Shown: one piece after another, positions 11,061 through 22,019 of the stretch
Layout: each line of letters begins with the position of its first letter
How positions within the stretch are numbered: the first letter of the stretch is position 1
Origin: Trichobilharzia regenti
Taxonomy: Eukaryota > Platyhelminthes > Trematoda > Strigeidida > Schistosomatidae
NCBI GenBank assembly: GCA_944472135.2
Contig: OX235265.1
Location: 90,552,984-90,616,983, forward strand
Direction of reading: 5' to 3'
Length of the DNA stretch: 64,000 nt
Translations under genes and position numbers: made by a program
The notes under the pieces: generated by a model
Told to the model about the DNA's origin: nothing
Databases searched by the model: none
What the model saw: the letters and a program-made list of their open reading frames with translations, nothing else

Positions 11061-11270
11061 CGTTGTTCTCCATCCTTATACCATTAAATCCTACTGTATT
11101 ATTATTCCTATTATATTTTTAGTCCCGCTGTTACTTCTCATAATTCTAATCACCGTTTAAGTTCTGTAATAACTGTTATTTTTTCTATTTTTCTCCTCAC
11201 CGTGTCATGTCAAGAGAATATTAGACTCAATATTGTATAACACTCTAAGATTTCCATACTCTGTTGATAA
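11060..11270. other. No gene recognised
   Basis: AT-rich, nothing recognised. It lies between an RTE end and the PLE composite. Confidence 0.4.
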
Positions 11271-11281
11271 TACTGTTCGAA

Positions 11282-11400
11282 AAAACTCACTGTTATTAAT
11301 TATTATTAGACAGAAGACCAGTAATTCAGCGAAGAGTTTCTTTTCGGTGAATTCATTTTCATAGCTGTACAATCGCAAATATATGTGGTTTCTTCGTGAA
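11282..11400 (-). repeat. PLE pseudo-LTR, inverted arm
   Basis: Reverse complement of the pseudo-LTR at 12240-12347: shared strings include CTTCTGT, CGCTGAA and GAATGAATTC. It sits in front of a 5'-truncated plus-strand PLE frame. TGTTCGAA occurs just outside both arms (11274-11281 and 12348-12355), a candidate 8-bp target duplication. Confidence 0.7.
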
Positions 11401-11982
11401 GAAACATTCATACAAAACGGTTACCCATCAAGATTCGTACACAAAAACATCAAACAAAAAAACACCCAAAAGCAAGAGACACCACCTGTACCAAAAATGA
11501 TGCTTTATATGAAGCTCGACTTCAGAGGTGACCTACTCAGTGATATCCTTCAGAGGAGAATTTCCACTTCTTTAACAAGAACTTTCCTTACCACAAAACT
11601 GGGAGTAGTGTTTTTCAGTCGCAGGCTGATATGCAGAAGCCCTAAGGACAAGATCCCACACCTGACCACTTCTACATGTATATATCAGTTCACCTGCTGC
11701 TGTGGAGCCAGGTACATCGGCCATTCAAAGCGCATCCTGTCACAACAGATCAAAAAACACTGTCCAGCGTGGCTGCAGAAAGGAAGCAGTGGCCGTATAA
11801 GGAGTGCAATAATCGAACATCCCGTCAACACTGGTTATTCCATCTCAACAAGCGCCTTCTTCAAAGTAATCTACGAAGTGAAAAACAACCTTCCAAAGAC
11901 AATACGTTTCCGTCTTTTTTGCATTGCAGAAGTCCTAGCCATTCAGCTGGAAGAACCAGAACTATGCATACATGCCTGGTAA
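11383..11982 (+). pseudogene. PLE GIY-YIG endonuclease with linker, 5'-truncated
   Basis: An open frame of 199 codons covers the linker and endonuclease of a Penelope-like element. It has ETFIQNGYPSRFVHKNIK, MLYMKLDFRGDLLSDILQ, then CIYQFTCCCGARYIGHSKR (GIY-YIG core, with His after YIG where most copies have Arg), HCPAWLQKG, SAIIEHPVNTGYS, and the end IAEVLAIQLEEPELCIHAW. The RT is absent, so the Met at 11383 is an accident of truncation within the inverted pseudo-LTR junction. The domain itself is uninterrupted. Confidence 0.85.
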
Positions 11983-12239
11983 CAATTCTGTTGGTTTGAC
12001 TTACTCTTGCTTGTATGCTTATTTTTCTAACTACTTAAAGCTCTTGCGTAATTCTGTATGTTATTTTGTTTCCATGTTCACCCTGAGCACAACTCTTCCA
12101 TCAAAATATTCACATTATAAATTAACTCTTCTTTAACAATCGTTTGTGACAACTCATCAGTTTTCTTACTGCCCTCCTATATTAACATCCAATTCATCTG
12201 AACTTACAAATTGTATTTTCGTTTGACAAATTTTGAAGT

Positions 12240-12347
12240 ACACACACATTCATAACAACCATATATATCTGCGATTTTACAGCTATGAGAATGAATTCGC
12301 CTCCGAAAAGAGACTCTTCGCTGAACTACCGGCCTTCTGTTTATTAA
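12240..12347 (+). repeat. PLE pseudo-LTR, sense arm
   Basis: Contains CCATATATATCTGCGATTTT, ACAGCTATGAGAATGAATTC, CGAAAAGAGACTCTTCGCTG. AAGAG/CTCTT after GAAA is a good hammerhead stem III, but the upstream core strand is damaged (CTATGAG). Confidence 0.7.
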
Positions 12348-12399
12348 TGTTCGAATGGGAATTTTTCATGAGTTATTATTATTATTAGGGTTATTGTGT

Positions 12400-12590
12400 T
12401 CATTTTCTGTTTTGCACATTTTTGATATTATTCCTAATGTAAATGTGGAAACGTTTTTATGGTTAATTTTATCTATACTTTGAGTAAATTAGATACAATA
12501 TTGTGACAAATGTTGAAAATTTCTTGCTGCATTATCAGTACTGCTTTTGGAATAAAGCAGAATAGTATTATTATAAATATTAAAACACAA
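12400..12590 (+). repeat. CR1-like LINE 3' tail
   Basis: TAGATACAATATTGTGACAA, GTTGAAAATTTC, CAGTACTGCTTTTGGAATAA and AGC, then ATT repeats, follow the 3' end of the LINE at 19470-19560. No coding part is retained. Confidence 0.65.
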
Positions 12591-12599
12591 AATTGGCAC

Positions 12600-13290
12600 A
12601 TAATGAACACTACACATTATGCACAACACCAAGTTTGATAGTTTGTGCGAGGGTTGGGTTACTTCCTGGACACAGAGGCTGAAGTAAGCGGTTGTCTATA
12701 AAGGGAACCTCCCCCTCCCCCATCCTAGCCTTTGACTTGATATTTGATCAACAGGGCTTTAGAGCAACGTCAGTAGCTACGTTTCCATTAGTGCCGATGA
12801 TCAGAATAGGTTCCTGGAGCATTCAGTCTGTTCGGATTGTGCAGATCATGTACACCATACATGTTTTGAATCATGGTTTTCCTGCTACGCTCGTGGGTAG
12901 ACTCCCACGTCCACCAGTCCGGGTGTAACCACCGAGCGTCTTTATTCGCATTTTTTCACTTTCAAGAGGAGCATTCCTCACCATGTGAAGATAGCAGATA
13001 AGATTTAACATGCCGACGGTGGCTAAGGACGCATGGCCAAATGGGAGTATTTTGACAGAAAGACTGAAAGAATCTAATCATTAATCTCGTCTGTACCGGG
13101 ACGTTTACGGGGGGGGTACTTATTATGCCGCATTTGATTTTTATTCATGCCTCCATCCTCTATAGTAGACATAGTGAGCTTGAGCACCGACACATTATAC
13201 AGTTGAAAATGTTAGTTGCCTTAAGTTTTACGGTAGGTAATAGTAGTCAAGCGTAGTAAGGTATGCCGAAGAAAAATGTAAACGTTTAGT
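12600..13290. other. Unclassified, less AT-rich block
   Basis: This block is richer in G+C (CCTCCCCCTCCCCCATCC at 12706; GGGGGGG at 13110), with no ORF motif or second copy in the window. It could be an LTR or DNA-element remnant; I cannot tell. Confidence 0.35.
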
Positions 13291-13307
13291 AGAATATTCT
13301 TTTATCT

Positions 13308-13620
13308 ATAATTTAATAATTCCCATTGTAGCATTATGAACACAATACTCAGCGAAGAAGAGACTCTTTTCAACGAATTTATTATAAAACTGTACAGTCG
13401 TATATATATGGTTTCACTTAAGAAATTATATCCGGTGAGGGAATTAGGTCAAAGGTGTGAATACATGAAATAATAATAGTGTGAAACGCAATTAAAATAT
13501 TTGTGATTATAATCATACTTTAGTATCAAGTGGCAAAATAATTAATGTCATATATAGAATAATACATAAGGTGTATAGATTTTGGAAAGGGGTACATAAT
13601 TATAAGATTAGTAGGCGAAT
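13308..13620 (-). repeat. PLE pseudo-LTR, sense arm of a minus-strand composite
   Basis: Pairs as an inverted repeat with 14280-14545 over about 250 bases (shared, on opposite strands: AAATCTATACACCTTATGTA, GGATATAATTT, AAGTGAAACCATATATATAC). ATTCTTTTATCT flanks the composite on both sides (13296-13307 and 14546-14557). Confidence 0.8.
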
Positions 13621-13929
13621 ATAAAATGCCACATAACATGGTGTGAAATTTGATAAGATAGAGTTCAATATTGTCAAAATAAAATATATAAAAATTAATA
13701 ATCTTGAGTTTAAAATGAAAAGTGAGTCAAGAGGAAAAGACGTAGAGTGAGAATAGTAATAATGATAATGATAATTATAATGATAATCGTAGTAATAAGA
13801 GTAAGATACATAGAATAACTAAATAAACAAAATAAATAAATGTCTATCCCTCTACGGCCAAGGCAGACGTAGGCATTGTACATACTTCTTTTGTACACAA
13901 AGGTCTGGCTGGCTTAAAGTCATGAATGG

Positions 13930-14290
13930 GCAAGGCCTCAGATGTCTTTAGAAGTCGGTAACGAAGAAAACGCGACCAGCAAGTTAGCATGGATTCTATG
14001 TAAGATCTTGAAATCATGGTCAGGGTTGACAGAATGACAGGAGTCGATCAGGTGTTCCAGAATAGAGCTTCGAACACACTTTCTCTCACCCTTGTAAAAC
14101 CATGCAGCTGGAATATGTTCTCGTATACGTGTGGATTGTGTCCTCTGACTACGGCCAATATACCTTACTCCACAAGAGCAGGTGAACTGATAGATGCACA
14201 AGGAGGCGGTCAGACGGGGGAGCTTATCTTTTACAGAGGTAGAGAACAACTTGCGGCTAGTGAACGTCAGCAAATTACAAATGACGTACA
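13930..14290 (-). pseudogene. PLE GIY-YIG endonuclease, 5'-truncated
   Basis: The minus frame (13938-14291) reads SRKLFSTSVKDKLPRL, then CIYQFTCSCGVRYIGRSQR (intact GIY-YIG core with YIGR), REHIPAAWF, RSSILEHLIDSCHSVN and ILHRIHANLL. It lacks the RT and lies between two oppositely oriented pseudo-LTR arms. A near relative is the copy at 11.4-12.0 kb. The stretch 13620-13930 holds an ATAATGATAATG run (13755-13800). Confidence 0.85.
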
Positions 14291-14545
14291 ATTATGTGCC
14301 ATTTTCCAAAATCTATACACCTTATGTATTATTCTATATATGAGATTAATTTGTTTTGCCACTTGACATTAAACTATGATTATATAATCACAAATATTTT
14401 AATCGCATTTCATACTACTATTATTATTTCATGTATTCACAACCTTGACCTAATTCCCTCAGCGGATATAATTTTTTAAGTGAAACCATATATATACGAT
14501 TGTACAGCTTGATAATAAATTCGTTGTTGAAAAGAGTCTCTTCAC
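14285..14545 (+). repeat. PLE pseudo-LTR, inverted arm of the composite
   Basis: Inverted partner of 13308-13620. It ends ACAGCTTGATAATAAATTC, GTTGAAAAGAGTCTCTTC, a degraded hammerhead-like motif with a good stem III. Confidence 0.8.
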
Positions 14546-14559
14546 ATTCTTTTATCTGA

Positions 14560-15035
14560 ATATCGGTTTACTCCGACTTTGGTTGAACCAAAATACTCTC
14601 CCACGGATTACATTGGGTTACTCTTTGTGTGTGTTTTTATTTAACCACTAGAAGAAGAAGATACTCCTTAATTTTTAATTGTTATTCCCACCAACGAATT
14701 TATGTACAAAAATCGCGTTTGCAAAACCTCATAAATACAAAAGGAGAATATCACAAACTGGTTGGGTGGCAAGCCGGCCAGCAGCATTGTTACCTACGTG
14801 TATAAATCATGCGAATTATTTTCTGAATTATTTTTGGCATAAATTTATCGTAGATTTATCGTAGTGTAGTAACTTCTTTAGATTTTATTTATAAAAACTC
14901 AGAATTTTATTAGCAGTAAGAAAATGCTGAAAATAGTTTTTTGTATAGAATCATTGTTCAAGGCAAAGGGATCGTTGATTTGTTATTCGTTTCTTCACGT
15001 CGTTTTTATGAATAAAAACCAAAAAAAAAATTAAC
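14560..15035. other. No gene recognised
   Basis: AT-rich; only short frames. It lies between a PLE composite and RTE ends. Confidence 0.4.
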
Positions 15036-15540
15036 AGTGTTATTTCCTGCGGGTTCTGAGTGGAACATAAATTTTTTGTATCACATTTCTGTTTCAATCT
15101 GTTCTGACTAACTGGTTTCGCAGTAAAACTTTGCGCAGATATGCAGCAGTTCAAGTTGCCACTCTCTTCCTCCATGTAGCACATAAAGCGGGTGAATAGA
15201 AATTCAGTAAGAGAGCGAAAGAGATAATAAACAGAAGTATGAGTGAGGCAAAAAGAATAGTAATATGGAAGAACAACAGAAATTTTCTTGGATGAGATAA
15301 ATCACAAAGAGTGAATGCAGCTCCGTCATTGCTAAAGAAGAGCTTGAGTTATACTACCAATTGTCTTCAGCCTTCATTGGTTCTTATCATCTCGAGGACC
15401 CCAACCAGCCAGCCAGCCAGCCAGCCAGCTAGCCAGTCCGTCTACACCTAATCTCTACGTGGCTTAAGCTAACTGTTACGGATTTCATCGACTGATACAT
15501 TCCTTTTCAGCTGTCTTCATGACTGGCCATAGTCATTCAT
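15035..15540 (-). pseudogene. RTE LINE, subfamily B, 3' end
   Basis: Same minus-strand end as 10.6-11.06 kb (GCAGATATGCAGCAGTTCAA, then the region for GWGPRD and the QNRSQW segment). A CCAG repeat (15407-15440) expands the codons before GWGPRD. Confidence 0.7.
15407..15440 (+). repeat. (CCAG)n microsatellite inside an RTE remnant
   Basis: Eight near-perfect CCAG units (read AGCCAGCCAGCC), one interrupted by TAG. It grew inside old RTE coding sequence. Confidence 0.85.
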
Positions 15541-15544
15541 TTCC

Positions 15545-15905
15545 TACTCAATTAATGTCTTTCATGTCACATACCGATCCACTAAGGTTCCACCCTAGGA
15601 ACCAACTAGCGTGTGATACTCCTCAACGGTCGCCTCAGCGTGTATCCAATCCATTTCTGTTCCCTTCTGTAGATTTTGTAAGTGAGTGGTTGTTGTCAAG
15701 TTGGCTGTCATAGTTCCTTATTGATAATTCGTTCCAGCCAACAGTGTGGTCTTCATTATGCAGCTAAGAAAACTGCTACGAAACGCCCTCAGTAGTCTTT
15801 TGGAAATGCTTTCCGTTGCGCTTCAAATCTCCAAACCACCTAGAGGTATTTACCATTTATTATTGTTATTCCTTTGGGTTCCAAGGGGTTGGTAGGGCTT
15901 CAAAT
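15545..15905 (-). pseudogene. RTE LINE (SR2-like), split by a LINE insertion
   Basis: The minus strand corresponds to the WRWIGH-type end and 3' tail of the SR2-like copies, ending CCTTTGGGTTCCAAGGGG. RTE tail sequence resumes after the CR1-like LINE at 19569 (AAGCACCACTTCG, CTGCTTTCCTCTACATCC). Confidence 0.6.
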
Positions 15906-16004
15906 TATAAATTTGGCGGCCTGTTTGACATCTGGGCTACCTTTTTCGTGCATCTACATATTGCATCTAATAAGTCATGTTTTCATTCCTAATTTTAATA
16001 AAAT

Positions 16005-18815
16005 ATGATCACAAATCGCATAAAATACAGTAATTCATTCATTAAACGTTTTAAACCATATGACTTTCATGCAACTAATAATGCATCTAATAAATCTAAG
16101 AGAAAACATCATGCTGGCTGGCAGCGTGCACTTAAACAGACACCTTTATATCGTACAACCATTCCTGTTATTGTCACTTCAAACTGCCGTTCACTTCCCA
16201 ACAAAATTATGCATCTCCAGTCTCTCTTATCATCTGATACTTATCACAATACGGCGATTGTTGCATTACAAGAAACATGGCTCCATGAACTCTATGATGA
16301 CAATCTGGTTTCCCTAAATGGTTTTACATTGTTTAGACAAGATCGACTATGCTCCAGAAAGAAAAGAGGTGGAGGTGTTGCAACTTTCATTCATTCTCAA
16401 TGGTCAACTTCAAATAATGTATGTTTTTCTTACTCTAATGACTTTATTGATTGTATAACGGTCAAATGCCGCCCGAAACATTTATCCAAATTCAAATACG
16501 TCTTCATCTCTAACATTTATGTTACTCCTGGCTGTTCTGCATCTGATCTATCTGATTTTGCTGATGAATTCACTGAATTTGCCGTTACACATCTTGAAAA
16601 CTCTTTATCAGTTGTCACAGGAGATTTTAACTGCTGTGATTGTTCTTTCCTCGTATCATTAGGTCATGCCAATATTGTTAAATTCCCTACTCGACTTGAT
16701 AAAACCCTTGACCTGGTGTTCATTAATGATGAGGAAATATATGAAGTACGCCGACGTGCTCCTATCATGAACTCAGATCATTGTATTATTCGGATATTAC
16801 CTAAGATATACAGCAGATCTCACTTTAATATCTTCTCAAATCTGTCCAAGAGAACACAGCAAAGGTGTTACTCACAAGAAAATATGCTCAAACTAAGATG
16901 TATGCTAAATGACACTAACTGGGAACTTTTCAACGAACACAAACTGGATGATACTATTTCCAATTTGACTGACTATCTTAAATTCTGTCTTGATATATGC
17001 TGTCCAAAACAGATAATTTTCAAAAGAATGGATCGTTTTTCTTCCCCTCATCTCAAAAAACTTCGTAGAGAAAAAGAGAAGCTGTACAAGACAAAGAATA
17101 AATCTGGTCTTAAGAAGATAAACACCCAAATTAAATCTGAAATCAAGAGACTAAACAACATTTATAATCAAACAATACTATCTTGTAAAACATCAGAAAA
17201 CATATGGAAGCTTTTTAGAGAAATTACTGGTTGTGGTAAGCATAATAATTTTGCCTCTTCTATTGATGTAAACACTCTCAATAGATCTTTCATCCGCCCT
17301 CCAAATGTCCTTTCTGCCTTCAATTTAACTAATAACACGACCAGTGACTTTCATCGTTTCAATACTTCTGATGTTCTTAAATGTTTGAAATCTCTTAAAC
17401 CTTCCCAGAGTCTAGGCCCTGATGGTATACCTGCCATTGTTTTAAAGAAATGTGCTGATATTTTAAGTAACCCACTTACAAGCATTCTCAATACTTCTTT
17501 TTCTAATAATAATGTACCTTCTCTGTGGAAAGATATTAAAATCATCCCTGTACCCAAGTCTGGTTCTGGAGATAGTGTTAAGTTTAGACCAATTGCCATT
17601 ACCTCTCCTTTCTTGAAACTGATGGAGAAATTACTTTTACAAAAACTCATTCCCTCCCTAAGCTTCTCAAATGATCCAAAGCAGTTTGCTTACAAACAGG
17701 GTAGAAGTACTTTGGATGCTGCTGCTGTGTTTCATCACAACATTGTATCCTCCTTAGACAAAGGGGCCAAGTATGTCCGTTGTACTTTCCTTGATTACAC
17801 ATCTGCTTTTGACTCTGTACCTAGAGGCCTTTTGTTAAACAAGCTTAGCCTTACACAAACTGAGTCCTGGGCTATCAACTGGCTGCACTCTTACTTCTCC
17901 AATAGGATGCAGTACACGGTATATAATGGTGTAGCTTCCTCTCCTTTGCTTACTGAAGCTGGTGTTCCTCAGGGTGCTGTTCTCTCGCCGTTTCTCTTTT
18001 CCTTCTTCTTACATGACTTACCTCTCTCAGACGAAATCAACTTCGTCAAATATGCAGATGACCTGACTGTTTCGCTTCCCGTTAAGTCTCAGTCAGACTG
18101 CTTCAAATTAAATAGCTTCCTGTCGGACATCAGTCAGTGGTCTAAAATAAATGGCCTAACGCTGAATCCCTCAAAATGCCAGACTGTCGACTTCTCCTTT
18201 AGGCATAAACGAGATCTACAAACACTAGTAAGCACTCATGATGTCTGTAGAATCGAGGGGACTATAATTGAAACAAAGTCTAATGCAAAATACCTCGGAT
18301 TAGTTATATCTTCCGACCTTACTTGGTCATCTCATATCCAAATGATTTCCAAGAAAGTGTTTCGTCTAACCTACTACATTAAGAAACTCAGACTAACTGG
18401 AGTCCCTCAACCTCTGCTTACACAATTTGTCAACTCTCGTATCCTACCTATTCTACTTTACTGTTCCCCGTTAGTCTTTCCTGGGTTACTGAAAAAGGAT
18501 TATACCATCCTGAGAAGGATGTTGAAGGTAGTTAGCAGGACTAGCGGTGTAAAACTCAGTCAGCTCGTCACAACATTAGTGGATAAGCATCTGAATACAT
18601 GTGAGAAATGGTCTAAAACCATACTCTCTGACCCCCAACACCCCCTCTATTCCCAACTCTCTCCCTGCATCTCATCAGGTAGAACCAGAAATCAGTATAA
18701 AATAATATATGCTCGCACAACCAAGTATAGGAACTCAACGATACCATATTTGGCCCGTGTTCTAAGTGACAGAGACAATGTTAGGCGTGAAACCTATGAC
18801 TTGCTTTGTTGTTAA
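16005..18815 (+). CDS. LINE endonuclease-reverse transcriptase, intact ORF
   Basis: The protein (936 aa) nicks target DNA and copies the element RNA from the nick. Residues about 50-260 form an EEP endonuclease: SNCRSLPNK, VALQETWLHE (catalytic Glu), VVTGDFNC, and NSDHCII (the SDH end). The RT follows: KSLGPDGIPAIVLKK-type start as SLGPDGIPAIVLKK, IIPVPKSG, FRPIAITSPFLK, CTFLDYTSAFDSVP, AGVPQGAVLSPFLF, and FVKYADDLTV (catalytic YADD). The C-terminus has LSPCISSGRTRNQYK, TTKYRNSTIPYLARVL, as in CR1/Rex1-like elements. No stop or frameshift interrupts it. A separate ORF1 is not visible in the short leader; the start could lie further upstream. The clade is inferred from the C-terminus and the 3' tail. 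Confidence 0.92.
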   Translation: MITNRIKYSNSFIKRFKPYDFHATNNASNKSKRKHHAGWQRALKQTPLYRTTIPVIVTSNCRSLPNKIMHLQSLLSSDTYHNTAIVALQETWLHELYDDNLVSLNGFTLFRQDRLCSRKKRGGGVATFIHSQWSTSNNVCFSYSNDFIDCITVKCRPKHLSKFKYVFISNIYVTPGCSASDLSDFADEFTEFAVTHLENSLSVVTGDFNCCDCSFLVSLGHANIVKFPTRLDKTLDLVFINDEEIYEVRRRAPIMNSDHCIIRILPKIYSRSHFNIFSNLSKRTQQRCYSQENMLKLRCMLNDTNWELFNEHKLDDTISNLTDYLKFCLDICCPKQIIFKRMDRFSSPHLKKLRREKEKLYKTKNKSGLKKINTQIKSEIKRLNNIYNQTILSCKTSENIWKLFREITGCGKHNNFASSIDVNTLNRSFIRPPNVLSAFNLTNNTTSDFHRFNTSDVLKCLKSLKPSQSLGPDGIPAIVLKKCADILSNPLTSILNTSFSNNNVPSLWKDIKIIPVPKSGSGDSVKFRPIAITSPFLKLMEKLLLQKLIPSLSFSNDPKQFAYKQGRSTLDAAAVFHHNIVSSLDKGAKYVRCTFLDYTSAFDSVPRGLLLNKLSLTQTESWAINWLHSYFSNRMQYTVYNGVASSPLLTEAGVPQGAVLSPFLFSFFLHDLPLSDEINFVKYADDLTVSLPVKSQSDCFKLNSFLSDISQWSKINGLTLNPSKCQTVDFSFRHKRDLQTLVSTHDVCRIEGTIIETKSNAKYLGLVISSDLTWSSHIQMISKKVFRLTYYIKKLRLTGVPQPLLTQFVNSRILPILLYCSPLVFPGLLKKDYTILRRMLKVVSRTSGVKLSQLVTTLVDKHLNTCEKWSKTILSDPQHPLYSQLSPCISSGRTRNQYKIIYARTTKYRNSTIPYLARVLSDRDNVRRETYDLLCC

Positions 18816-19539
18816 TAACATAATTTTGGCCCTTGTTTTTTCCCCCTTACACTCTCTTATTTGTACTCTATAGTGAACAACCTTCTTAAACATACTTAGC
18901 TGCTTAAAATTATTATCATTGGCTTACATTTTTATTCTTTATTCTATTCCTTCTTTGTACATCTACTGGGTCCGACTATATTATCACTATGATTATTAAA
19001 AATTGTCCCGTCATTAACCATCATGTAACATTAGTTTTGTGGTTGTTCTTTGTTCGGCACTATTTAACTGACAATCTTGTTTGTTATTGCCACTATCACC
19101 ATCTTAAAAATTTTGTATTATGCATGATTCCTCACACTGCCACTACAAACAACCGCATTAGTACTGACAAAAAAAAAAACCTGAAATGTTTATCTTATGA
19201 TTGCTTAGTGTTGTTCAATCAAATTAACTGATCATCTTGGCTATAAACATTTTTTTAAGAACATCTCATAATTTCCCGTATGATTATAGCTGTTACTGTT
19301 CACCACGCATAAACATATCGTAGCTTCCACTAACTAATACTGAAATATTTTTTTTCATTATTTGTGTTGATCTTCTTTTTTACTCAATATTTTTATTTGC
19401 ATTTTTTTTGGTTATTTCTGTTTCTTTTGTTTGGTTTTTATAATACTCCTTTTAAATGTACGATGAAATTAGATGCAATATTGTAGATATGTGCTGAAAA
19501 TTCCACACTGTACCACAAGTACTGTTTCTGGAATAAAGC

Positions 19540-19568
19540 GAAATTGTTATGTTATGTTATGTTATGTT
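19540..19568 (+). repeat. TTATG tandem at the LINE 3' end
   Basis: Five or so copies of TTATG directly after the LINE 3' UTR, the likely terminal repeat used in priming. Confidence 0.8.
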
Positions 19569-20395
19569 CAACCGAAAAGCACCACTTCGTCCAATTTTCT
19601 GCTTTCCTCTACATCCGACCCAACTGATTTCCATAGTATCTCATCTTCGTCTGGAATAAACACCTTCATTCTACCCTCCGGCATACGCTCGACTCGCTGC
19701 TTCTCATTAAGGTTTCACTAGATTAATGAACTGCATAAACCCCGATGTCACCCAACGGCCTCCTTGGCGTGAGTCTGATTCATTTCAATTTTTTCTCTTA
19801 CATATTTGTTTAGCAGTCGATTCTTGGTTGGTTGGTTGGTTGGTTACCAGAGTTTTTGTTACTAATTTTTTTTCTGGCCGGCTGGTTGGCCATTTGATCT
19901 TCAGTATGGAGCCACTGAAGTCAGTTAGTGATAAAGGTATGTAACTTGTTCGAAATTCTCTAGTGACACACAGTGCGAGCTTTTACCCAAAATAGAAGAA
20001 CTGACTTCACATTGGAGTTGTAAGTCCGAGTCTTGTTGTTTATGCCACTGAGTGCAGAAGATGATTTCAATGAAAGTGTACCTTGTCTTTTCAATTCTGC
20101 CTTTGGCATCATATATACCCTATCTGAGAACTTGCAGTTGAAACAATAGTTGAAGGAAGTGACCCCGTTCAAATCTCTCCCCTATCCGCCTTGATGGTGA
20201 CTGGCGCTTGTTGCTTTTGAACTTTCATCTTTATTACTTCCGTCTTCTCCATGTTCACTTAAATTTGCATCTTTTCTACCGGTCTCCCTTGCCGGTTCGT
20301 TAGTTTTAGCCTACAGATCTTCGGGTTTGTGTGACACTAAAGATAAATCATCTGCAAAATCCAGATATACTAGAATCTCCTCATAGGTTCAAAGT
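19569..20395 (-). pseudogene. RTE LINE (SR2-like), degraded
   Basis: The minus strand matches the 8.3-9.26 kb copy in order: 3' tail, the WRWIGH-type region, the NTNVKS region (ACTTCACATTGGAGTTGTAA), TYLG and ITINGE-type codons (GATGGTGACTGGCGC near 20190), and the region before them. GGTTGGTTGGTTGGTTGG (19827) is a small internal repeat. Confidence 0.7.
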
Positions 20396-20960
20396 ATTAT
20401 TATTATTTCGTTTGATTCCTAGAGGAACATAGGGCTTCAGCTTCACGTCTTCATTGCGTTCCGTTCACTGCTAGAGTTTTCACCTGGCTCCATGTCCGCC
20501 CACATGCTTTCATCTCCTCTTCACATGACCTCCTCCAAGTCACCCCATCCTCGCACTGACCACCAACTCGCCGCTTCCCTTTCGGGTTCCACTCGAGCGA
20601 TGGTTTGTCTAGTGATGTCACTTGATGGTTTCCTCAGAGTATGGCCATTCCACCTCCATTTCATCCTGCCAATTTGTTGCACAATGGGTTCCTAGTTGGT
20701 TTGCTCCCAGAGATCCCTCTTGCTAATAATTTCTGGCCGGCCATCTGATCTTGAGTATTGAGCAAACTCAATTAAAAATATCGATGATAATAGGCAGCCT
20801 TGTCTTACCACCAATGTATTCACTTCTAACTCCTCGCTCAGGTTTCTCGGTTGTGGACCAACTCAACTGACACGTGGTATTGTCATATAGTTAGCTGTTG
20901 AACAAGGCTGATCAATATTTAGGTCACTTCACCCCGTAGTACGGAAGAAGTTTCAGAATT
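20396..20960 (-). pseudogene. RTE LINE (SR2-like), second copy, 3' end
   Basis: Starts at the 3' tail (TTATTATTATTTCG, TTCCTAGAGGAACATAGGGC) directly after the previous copy. Frame broken, no RT core. Confidence 0.72.
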
Positions 20961-21034
20961 ACTTGCTATTAGAAAGGGAATAATAGTAGTATCCAAGTAT
21001 TGGCTTGTAGAGATTCGGTTGAGTGGTTACAGGA

Positions 21035-21310
21035 TTTCATCATTAGCTGACATTGGTTAGAAAACCACTGGAAAACCTGGGAGTACTGGACAGCTGTTTC
21101 GTCAACCGAGTTTGAGACTCTTCATCAGACGCACCCACCACCAGGGTTCGAACCCAGGCCCTAGTGGTTACAAGGCTAGCGAGCTCGTAGACCATTGAGC
21201 CACTGGGACCTGATCCAATGCTCTACCCATGAATTCTAACTTCTGCCAATTCCCGATATAGTGCAACCGCTAGCTAATGTCATCTGTGACGAGTATTTGT
21301 CCTCACACCC
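21035..21310 (-). repeat. SINE family 2
   Basis: Family end CTGACATTGGTTAGAAAACC, then GAGTACTGGACAGCTGTTTC, B box GGGTTCGAACCC and A box region GACCATTGAGCCACTGGGAC. Hammerhead-like strands are partly kept (minus: CTGATGA, GACGAAAC), but stem II is changed. Confidence 0.78.
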
Positions 21311-21980
21311 GACCTGCTAATAGTATCAAAAAGATTTAAAAATTCTCCTAAAACTTCATGCCAATTAATGAATTGAATTTATCACCAATGTGTCTTCTGT
21401 CTGTTAACTTACATCACTCTCTCTTATCTAGAATTCTTTTTGTTGTACATCCATCTACGACAAGCGTTAATTTATGTGAAGAAAAAAAAGACACAACACA
21501 ACATACAACCACAAAATAAAAGCAACCAAATAAATGTGAATGTTATTCAATGTTGTTATTAGTCTTTCTACTTTTTTTAAATACACAAATTTTCTAGATT
21601 TATTTTACTGTTATTTGCTGAAATGTTTTAGTACGTGCAGTATTATTAGTAGTAGTAGTAGTAGTTTAACGTTGCAATGCATGAAAGAATTACAATTTGG
21701 AGAGTAATACAGAAATTGTAGTAAAAATGTATTTTCTGGTTTTAGTTTTTTTGAAGAAAAAACATTGTCAGAAATGACTTTTTTTTTCTGCAAAACTGCA
21801 TCTCCTGATGGGTATGTCTGCATGACATGAAAACTAAAAATGATTTACTATTATTATGTATATTCATAAGAAATACATGTGAATAGGACCCTGGATGGAT
21901 ACACACAGCTGAAGTGAATTAAAGGCATACATTATTCTCTCAGCTGATGAAGTACTTTTATTCAATCACTTGTTTCACTC
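21310..21980. other. No gene recognised
   Basis: AT-rich with AGTAGTAGT at 21650-21665. Small frames only. Confidence 0.45.
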
Positions 21981-21987
21981 GCTCGCT

Positions 21988-22018
21988 CGCACGCACACAC
22001 ACACACACACACACACAC
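21988..22018 (+). repeat. (AC)n microsatellite
   Basis: About 15 AC units. Frames crossing it (21947-22224) are low complexity and not genes. Confidence 0.95.
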
Positions 22019-22019
22019 C

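Larger units (their letters stand above)
15906..19568 (+). mobile_element. CR1/Rex1-like LINE, near-complete
   Basis: One long ORF (16005-18815), a short leader, and a 3' UTR ending GGAATAAAGCGAAATTG and a TTATG tandem run (about 19545-19567). Ending in a short tandem repeat instead of poly(A) is typical of CR1-group LINEs. Fragments of the same family lie at 12.4, 26.3, 33.4 and 37.6 kb. Confidence 0.85.
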
